A stretch of DNA of 64,000 nt from Marchantia polymorpha subsp. ruderalis (lineage: Eukaryota > Streptophyta > Marchantiopsida > Marchantiales > Marchantiaceae): positions 20,001-84,000 of the forward strand of contig AP031357.1 in assembly GCA_037833965.1 (NCBI GenBank), given 5' to 3'. The notes under the pieces were generated by a model that had not been told where the DNA came from, ran no database searches, and saw only the letters and a list, made by a program, of their open reading frames with translations. Within the stretch, counting starts at the first letter, position 1, and every line of letters begins with the position of its first letter. Of this stretch, positions 58,601 to 64,000 are shown in pieces. Made by a program: the position numbers and the translations under genes.

Positions 58601-58687
58601 GGATCGACTCTTGGCGAGCGTAGGATCCACAAGACAGGGCGGCATTTGCACACAAAGGCTGAGAGTGCTGCTTGTGGCCATAGCCAT
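52697..58687 (-). CDS. Class II diterpene synthase (copalyl diphosphate synthase type)
   Basis: Fourteen exons with GT-AG introns and agreeing phases: 58687-58546, 57998-57868, 57570-57240, 57122-56939, 56816-56596, 56470-56350, 56226-56108, 55752-55520, 55410-55298, 55183-55085, 54301-54086, 53840-53711, 53329-53081, 52975-52697. They encode 855 residues, normal for the family. Exons 1-2 form a Ser-rich, probably plastid-targeting leader; the exon 2 acceptor is the least certain join. Landmarks are SAYDTA (129-134), QHQDGSW (161-167), LHS (His278) and DLDD (396-399), the DxDD acid motif that protonates geranylgeranyl diphosphate. The class I site is missing: AtLHQLFN (about 614-620) stands where DDxxD belongs, and NDI (766-768) is not followed by the usual metal ligands. 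The enzyme should therefore make a bicyclic diphosphate and hand it to a separate class I synthase. Thr340 (PTV) replaces the Asn of the ent-CPS PNV motif, so the product may not be ent-CPP. Confidence 0.92.
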
Positions 58688-59035
58688 TTTTGGTGCAATT
58701 CACCTTGCCGTAGAAGAGGTTCGGAGAGTTTCCAGCGGCAATGGAGGCTGCAATGAAGCGGAAATATTTTGGATTGAACACTATGTCGGGGGACATAGAT
58801 ATACATTAACAGTGATCACCGCGATCAGTCGTTGCAATTGCCGTGTGCATGCAATTCTCAATAAAAAGAGCTAGCTCCAAAGAGACGAATCATGGACCCT
58901 GTTCATATCTTCAAAGATCGTCGATTCGATGCCGGCATGCTGCGACTGCAAAGCATGTGCGTCTCGATCCGTTGACTACACGCAGCTGAGAAAGGTGTTC
59001 AAACTTTTGAATTTGAAAAGCATGTATAAATGCCT

Positions 59036-59037
<2 letters not shown>

Positions 59038-59072
<35 letters not shown>
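59038..59072. repeat. (GA)n microsatellite upstream of the diterpene synthase
   Basis: An uninterrupted run of about 17 GA repeats, followed by AAAAAGAGAAAGAGA. It lies about 350 bases upstream of the diterpene synthase start codon, and on that gene's strand it reads CT. Such GA/CT tracts are common in plant promoters and can bind BASIC PENTACYSTEINE proteins. A regulatory role here is only inferred. Confidence 0.85.
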
Positions 59073-59078
<6 letters not shown>

Positions 59079-60424
59079 AGAAAGAGATCTGGTATGTGAG
59101 AAAATAGGAACAAGTGTGACACGCGCTCTTTGACTCGGGGTTGGAGAATTTCGTGGTGTGACGAAAGAGACTCACGTTGGAACGGAAAGATGTGATCAAA
59201 AGTAAAGGAGTGTGAGGCAGAAGCGGAACGGTACTTATAAGCACAGCCCAGAGGGAAGAGACGGAAGAGGGAGAAATACAGTATGTGGGACCCACACCAA
59301 GAGGGTTCAAGGCGGAAGAAGAAGATTATATAAGAATAAGAACAAGGTTTTCTGCTGGAGATCAGAAAGGAATTTTTCGCCCATGCATTCTGTGATTGAG
59401 AGGTGTACTATTATCTGTCTTAAGTCCAAACACACGCACAGAGCATTTAGTGCCGCTTCCAAGTCCGACCACGATCATTTGTGCAGGCAGACAGGCAGAA
59501 GAAAAGGTGCTACCGTGCAACAGATACTAAATTGGTCAACATACATACATACTTGCCTCGAGGGTTCGAATGTCGAACAGCACATCCACATGCCAAATGG
59601 AAGCCGGTCCACTGGCAGCTCTGGGCATACCAACCAACAGAGTTACAGCACCAACAACAGCAGGGACAAACACATTAAACAAGTTTATCCTATCAGTATT
59701 ATTTCCCGATTCAGAATATATTTTATATCGAGATTCAATCGCTCCTTCCGCCAATCGCTCCTCCAACCAAAGACAACGTCTCCAGCAAATTCTTTTCATT
59801 GCCCTTACTTTTCAGTCTCTGCGACTAGCTTTGCATGGCATGGCAAGTTTTTGCTACCTGAATTCGTAAATTTATAATGCTGAACCTACAAGATCCTTGT
59901 CTTGTTTCTGTGGGCCCTGTGAATTTTCTGATGAATGACCTATTGGCACTCTGCTTCCCGATACTACAAATATTAAGAGTCTTCCTGGGGCGGCTTATGA
60001 CGACAAACTTCCTTAGAATTTCAATCAGTCGGCTTGGGTTAGTGGCTCAACCCTTTGGAAGTGGGCTGGACTGAGTTGGCTTTCTCTGGATTTCCCCGAA
60101 GTGGATTCTCTAGACAATGTCTCCTAGGCCCGGCCAGGCTGAACCTCACTCCTGATTCAGGCTTTGAAATTGCACTTATGATTGATCACCACTACCCTTC
60201 GCTTCCAAGCAGACTCTGCAGACTGTGTTCCAGTCAAGATGATCCGAAATATTGACCTTGACCGATCAGCATTGAACATGATCAGGCTCGGACTCCACCA
60301 CATTCCTTTCTCGGGGATAAGTGCCTCTTTCTCACAATGGAGAGTGGGCCTAGATGACTATTCGCCAAGGCACCTGGCAAGGAAGGATTGGGTCAAAAGG
60401 GAGGGAAGGAGCACATACAGTGTG

Positions 60425-60480
60425 CAACGCCCAAGGTTGGGAAGAAATTGGTCCGTCTCACCTTCCACCTTGGGGCGTTG
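60425..60480. repeat. Imperfect hairpin
   Basis: CAACGCCCAAGGTTGGGAAG and, 16 bases later, the near-complement CCTTCCACCTTGGGGCGTTG can form a stem of about 20 pairs with small bulges. It resembles a short plant hairpin, but no transcript evidence is available and the loop is short. It is not called a microRNA. Confidence 0.55.
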
Positions 60481-60935
60481 GTAGGCTCCAAGCAGTAGTC
60501 AAACCCGTCTACGAAGCATTATTCCTGCTGTTTATAGATATGAACCCTTGTTTTTTACTGGCTGTCGATGTGTAAGATTTGCCTCTCCCCACCCAAGGGC
60601 CCACAACGTATTAAGGAGTCTTCTGAGTTAAGGGCCTCGGGTGGATTTCGGCGCTTTTACTTGGGACATTCGTGCGCAGGCATAACTCCTCGTCAGCCTC
60701 CTCCTCCTGCTTCTTCAGCAGTACTAAGGTAGTCTTACCTTGGCTTGCTAACACCTTGTCAGGACATAGGCCCAGGTTCGAAGTATTGCAATCTCAAGGA
60801 GAAGTTTGAGATTTGAAGGATCCGATCCGGTTGGCGAAGCTGGGAGGATGGTGTTTGTTGTACATGGGTCTCGTCACTTTTGGATGGGGCTCAAGAAGCA
60901 GATATGATTAGTCTAAGTGTGAATAACTGCATCTT

Positions 60936-61188
60936 TTAACTAGAAGACATCATTTCTATGCTCTTCATTCCTAAGAGTCTGTGCGTATCTACATATGCCT
61001 TGGCACTCTTAAGCGGCGGCAGGTCGGCACACCCAGAGGAGTGGTCATCTCGCTCTCTTCTCTGCGTTTGAGATACACATCCATGGAAAGTTCCGAGACT
61101 TTGTGAAAGTGAGGTGTAACTTTCACGTGCGTAGTGTATAAGCCGAGCCAGCTCGTCTTTCCACGCAACAAATGCCTCGTAATCGCGG
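60936..61188 (-). CDS. Probable last exon of an unrecognised gene
   Basis: After a good acceptor (GCTGCTCAG at 61189) the minus strand is open for 84 codons to a TAA at 60936-60938. It has no internal ATG start and was found only as an exon. It reads RDYEAFVAWKDELARLIHYA, then RESYTSLSQSLGTFHG and a polar tail ending KSIEMMSSS. The first part is helix-forming and clearly protein-like. It needs one incoming base to be in frame, which the candidate exon at 61879-61799 supplies. The family is not recognised. Confidence 0.45.
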
Positions 61189-61798
61189 CTGAGCAGCTGC
61201 TAACAGCAGGGAGAATTTCGAGAGAGCCGTTCATGATCAGTTCAAGTAAAATGTATAGATTCATCTCAGCACAACTCCCCTCTCACCTTACCTCATGTAA
61301 CAAACAATCTGCGTAAGTCATCCATCTAAGAATCAGTTTGATTCTTACAGGGTTGTGAGCTCAGAATCTTCTGGTTCGACTAGAATCAGCAAGAGTTTTT
61401 AACAGTTAGACCCATGAACTACGTCTGAAGTATTCCTCCTGCGTACGTTTCGTTCACAAATTTCTTCCATCTGGAGACTATGGATGCATTAGCTAGGTTC
61501 AAGGGAGATTAGGGAGCAGGAAGAATCTAGAGTGTCAGCTAGATTCCGGCATCCTGTCCTATCGGCGTACATGAGGCATCTGTTCCCCTCTGCACAAATA
61601 AACCACCTCATCCCATGCCAAGTTCTATCCATGTGCGACTGTTTCGTTGCCACTGTCACTATTTCCCCTTCTCTCTCAAGCAGTACCCACTTGTGAGTAC
61701 AATCAATAACTTAACTAGAGTAAGTAATCTCAGTACAAATCCACAAAGTTCACTCACGGTACAAGCCTATTAATTGCAAGTTGATCAAGAGAAATTAC

Positions 61799-61879
61799 CT
61801 TACGCGATCCGACGTGAGTTTATTCAGCTCCTGTTTCCTATCATATATGACCGTTAAAGGCTCAACTTGCCTCTGTCTT
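61799..61879 (-). CDS. Candidate internal exon of the same unrecognised gene
   Basis: Bounded by CTGCTGCTGTAG (acceptor) and GTAAG followed by GTAATTTC (donor). The frame reads RQRQVEPLTVIYDRKQELNK, then LTSDRV, basic and helix-prone. Its outgoing phase matches the exon at 61188-60936. The incoming phase matches the 62219-61931 reading if a 51-base intron with a weak donor (CCAA, then GTTGG) is accepted, which is very short for a plant intron. Confidence 0.35.
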
Positions 61880-61908
61880 CTACAGCAGCAGTAGCACATA
61901 TCATGCCC

Positions 61909-62219
61909 TCAATTTTGTTCTAGTTCCAACTTGGCCTGTCTTTCTTCATTTCCGGTAAAGGAAGCTGCCTGTCGTTCTTCCTCTAAGTCAAGACGTGCTC
62001 TTAGACGTGCTTGGGAAGAGTTCATCAGCCATGTTCTATTGTTAACTGCTCTATCCCAGTCAGATCGAGGAACAGAGGGGTTCATTGTCGGTTCTGGGTT
62101 CAGGGGACCATTACACGTGGGCCAATGTTGAGTTCCAACTTTCGGTCTTCGAGAGAGGACCTCAGACTCTGAGAATCTAACTTTCTCTTTGGTGTGTGTG
62201 AAAGCCTGTGGCAAATTGT
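61909..62219 (-). CDS. Coding exon of an unrecognised, charged helical protein
   Basis: A strong acceptor (a pyrimidine-rich CCCTCTTCTTCAG ending at 62220) opens a minus-strand frame. It reads NLPQAFTHTKEKVRFSESEV, then a Pro/Asn-rich part with GTQHWPTCNGPLNPEPTMNP and SDWDRAVNNRTWLMNSSQAR, and a charged helix ending EEERQAASFTGNEERQAKLE. It stops at TGA (61909-61911). Either this is the gene's last exon, or splicing at 61931 skips the stop and joins the exons further left. A possible first exon, MLQVKIGDVRRSAGEGRNRS to a GTGAGA donor, is at 63164-63078, but linking exons were not resolved. No family is recognised. Confidence 0.45.
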
Positions 62220-63173
62220 CTGAAGAAGAGGGCAAAAAGGTGCGTATACATGTACCTTTTGCAACTGTGGTCTGTAAAGGTGAGAATGCGAATTCGCTCT
62301 CTTGCCGTGGCCACAGAAGCCGCAAATCTCTCTTACTCCAAGAACAACAAATTATATATTGGCAATTTTCCAGTTTGGCTGCGCAAATTGCAGTTCCCTC
62401 AAGTGTGAACAACTTTGCGGATTGGGTCTTGGGACTACCATTGAAGTTCCATGTACAGAATGTAATAGTGATGGATGTTGATAAAATGAACAAATATCTA
62501 ATCGAGTTAGAACAGTATGAAGCCCTAGCTAAACCTAAATTTTACTGTGGTCTCAACTACGTTTGCTGGGAAGGAAAACTCTCTGGTGCAGGCCGCTTCC
62601 GGAAAAGAACTGAGCCATGTCGTCTTGTGCGACTAGGATCTTCAGACACAGCCAGAAAGTCAGATTAACAACTTCACAAAGAAGATCGTCTGGAACACTT
62701 CTGACGCGCAGAATCATTTTCAGGTGGCTGTTCGAGATACGAGATTTTGTACGTAGATGCTGAAAGTACACCAAATTGACAAACTGCGCGATATTCTTCG
62801 TCTTGATGGTAGGCTTTTCGCTTTCTTGGGGGGTCCAGCACGACAGCTGATAGCCTCAGCAGCATAACATCCCTTCTTATGTATGTTTTCCCTTCACTAA
62901 CTCAAACCTCTTAGCTGCTCCGATCTCATATTACGACTCCAAAGACTCTAAGAACTATAAGAAGCAAAGCAAAAAAAAGTGGAAGGAAGGTAGAGGGTGG
63001 CATGACTCCCAAGGGACCTCGCCACCTGGTGGGTTTCTTGATATGCAGGTATGACAGTTTACATCAGTAGTTCTCACCAGTACTGCAGTCGCTCTTGCAG
63101 CTTCGCTCCGGTTCCTCCCTTCTCCTGCACTCCTACGGACGTCTCCGATCTTCACTTGTAACATAACCTCGCG
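62220..63173. other. Probable introns and unresolved exons of the minus-strand gene
   Basis: Between the candidate first exon (63164-63078) and the exon starting at 62219 at least one linking exon must exist if they belong together. Candidate acceptors occur after GTGTACTTTCAG (near 62730) and CTTCTTATAG (near 62957), but no reading joins cleanly. The plus-strand frame at 62189-62668 overlaps the minus-strand exon and has no domain. Confidence 0.35.
63078..63164 (-). CDS. Candidate first exon of the unrecognised gene
   Basis: Twenty-nine codons from an ATG at 63164, MLQVKIGDVRRSAGEGRNRS and then EAARATAVL, up to a good donor (GTACTG, then GTGAGA). The exon is phase 0 and arginine-rich, like an N-terminal extension. 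Assignment to the downstream minus-strand exons is by position only. Confidence 0.3.
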
Positions 63174-63507
63174 ATGAGGCACTCACCTTGCACTGCCTAT
63201 CTCCCTCTCGTTGCGTTCCTTGTTCTTTCTCCTGTCCGTTGGTTGGCCGTCGGGGCATTAGCGGGCTCGGTCTGGACCCTGCTTGCGGCGAAGCTTGCTA
63301 AATATGGTTGTCATCTTCTCGTAGACCCACCACCAGAGTTCTCGGTGTCCCACAAGGATACTGATTCTTTCTGCTCATGTACTCTAACCATCAAAACAGT
63401 TCCATACCTCACAAGTTAAAATTTTCAAACAAGTAATTATAACCCTAAAACCCTCCCCCGGCAGTTTAGAACGTATTGCTAAGTCCTACCACGATTTCCA
63501 AGGATAA

Positions 63508-63540
<33 letters not shown>

Positions 63541-64000
63541 TGTATGACAATTCTCGATTAATAATCAGCATTGAGAAATTACAAATTTCTTCGAAACGAA
63601 AAAATTGGTCTGTCTAGAAATGGGTTCAAATCATGTAACCCTGCTCTTAATGTTCAGCCTTTCACCAAGATTGGTACTTGAGATTTGCCACGCACATTAG
63701 AAAATCATAGAGCAAGATTTGATGTCATAAATCAATGTTCAGTTTGACATATGTGGCGAGTGCGACTATTTATTTATTTGCTGCTTCTTGTTGAGCTCAT
63801 AGAAACTGAAACGATGAGAGAAATGAAGAAACTGAAAAGAATATTGACATTACATGCCGGACACACCTAAAACAGCTGATTCACATAAATCACTTTGAAA
63901 TTACACACCTTAGTGAAAAATAGGCTCTTTGAACTAGCACTACATGTAAGATTTAACTTTTCGTCTTAAATACCGTGGTTGACAAAGTTTTTGTGGTATT
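63174..64000. other. Window end, no recognised gene
   Basis: The 81-codon plus-strand frame at 63174-63419 begins with a hydrophobic, signal-like stretch but continues without a domain and overlaps the likely 5' end of the minus-strand gene. A (CT)n(AT)n microsatellite lies at about 63510-63541. Nothing else is supportable. Confidence 0.45.

Larger units (their letters stand above)
58688..60935. other. Upstream region of the diterpene synthase gene; no further gene recognised
   Basis: Contains the presumed promoter of the minus-strand diterpene synthase, a GA microsatellite (59038-59072) and an imperfect hairpin (60425-60480). The 221-codon plus-strand frame at 59212-59877 is the longest here but is low in complexity and has no recognised domain, so it is not called a gene. 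The frame at 59536-59799 (minus) has one hydrophobic stretch (NVFVPAVVGAVTLLVG) and no known family. Confidence 0.45.

Noticed and set aside
59212-59877. 221-codon plus-strand open frame upstream of the diterpene synthase
   Set aside because: Low-complexity, no domain, no splice or homology support, and it starts in purine-rich sequence beside the GA tract. Kept only as a note in the region entry.
62189-62668. 159-codon plus-strand open frame
   Set aside because: It overlaps the minus-strand exon that has a strong pyrimidine tract and acceptor, and it shows no family resemblance itself.
63600-63680. Possible tRNA T-loop (GGGTTCAAATC)
   Set aside because: The flanking bases do not form a T-stem, and no matching acceptor or anticodon arm is present.

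Overview
This is a land-plant nuclear window. It combines a spliced plastid-type diterpene synthase gene, a phytocyanin, plant LTR retrotransposons and long AT-rich stretches. A 5S rRNA-like gene sits beside rDNA-spacer-type repeats, an arrangement known from bryophytes where 5S lies inside the 45S rDNA unit. The intron-rich copalyl-diphosphate-synthase-type gene and the style of the retroelement ORFs also fit a bryophyte, possibly a liverwort. That identification is inference from remembered families, not a database match.

Layout. 1-820: GC-richer, duplicated, repeat-like sequence. 820-3500: AT-rich DNA with a diverged ~300 bp tandem duplication. 3575-4650: a 5S rRNA-like gene on the minus strand plus an rDNA-spacer-like repeat array, bracketed by two nearly identical 266 bp direct repeats. 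4920-9970: mixed-composition DNA with at most one unrecognised multi-exon gene on the minus strand. 11624-14886: a decayed Ty1/copia element with both LTRs. 14.9-18.2 kb: AT-rich and empty. 18215-24995: a GC-rich Ty3/gypsy block in which an LTR and primer-binding site lie between a 3'-type coiled-coil ORF and gag/protease. 25-36.4 kb: AT-rich, with one clean MITE carrying a 9 bp target duplication (27131-27436).

The right half is more gene-like. Two copies of one inverted-repeat DNA element lie at 36375-37023 and 47004-47917. A hAT-like element with a perfect 8 bp target duplication occupies 38509-39372. A stellacyanin-like phytocyanin gene is at 41403-41987 (minus), and a ~105 bp minisatellite is at 44690-45180. 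The best gene is a 14-exon class II diterpene synthase at 52697-58687 (minus), reconstructed here with all reading phases agreeing. It keeps the DxDD motif for protonation-initiated cyclisation of GGPP, lacks the class I metal-binding motifs, and carries Thr where ent-CPS enzymes have the catalytic-dyad Asn. A second unrecognised spliced gene lies on the minus strand at about 60.9-63.2 kb.

The genes do not form a cluster or pathway. The window reads as two or three ordinary plant genes set among layers of transposons. No CRISPR, operon or clear tRNA was seen. The diterpene synthase's active-site substitution and the order of the Ty3 block are the points most worth following up.
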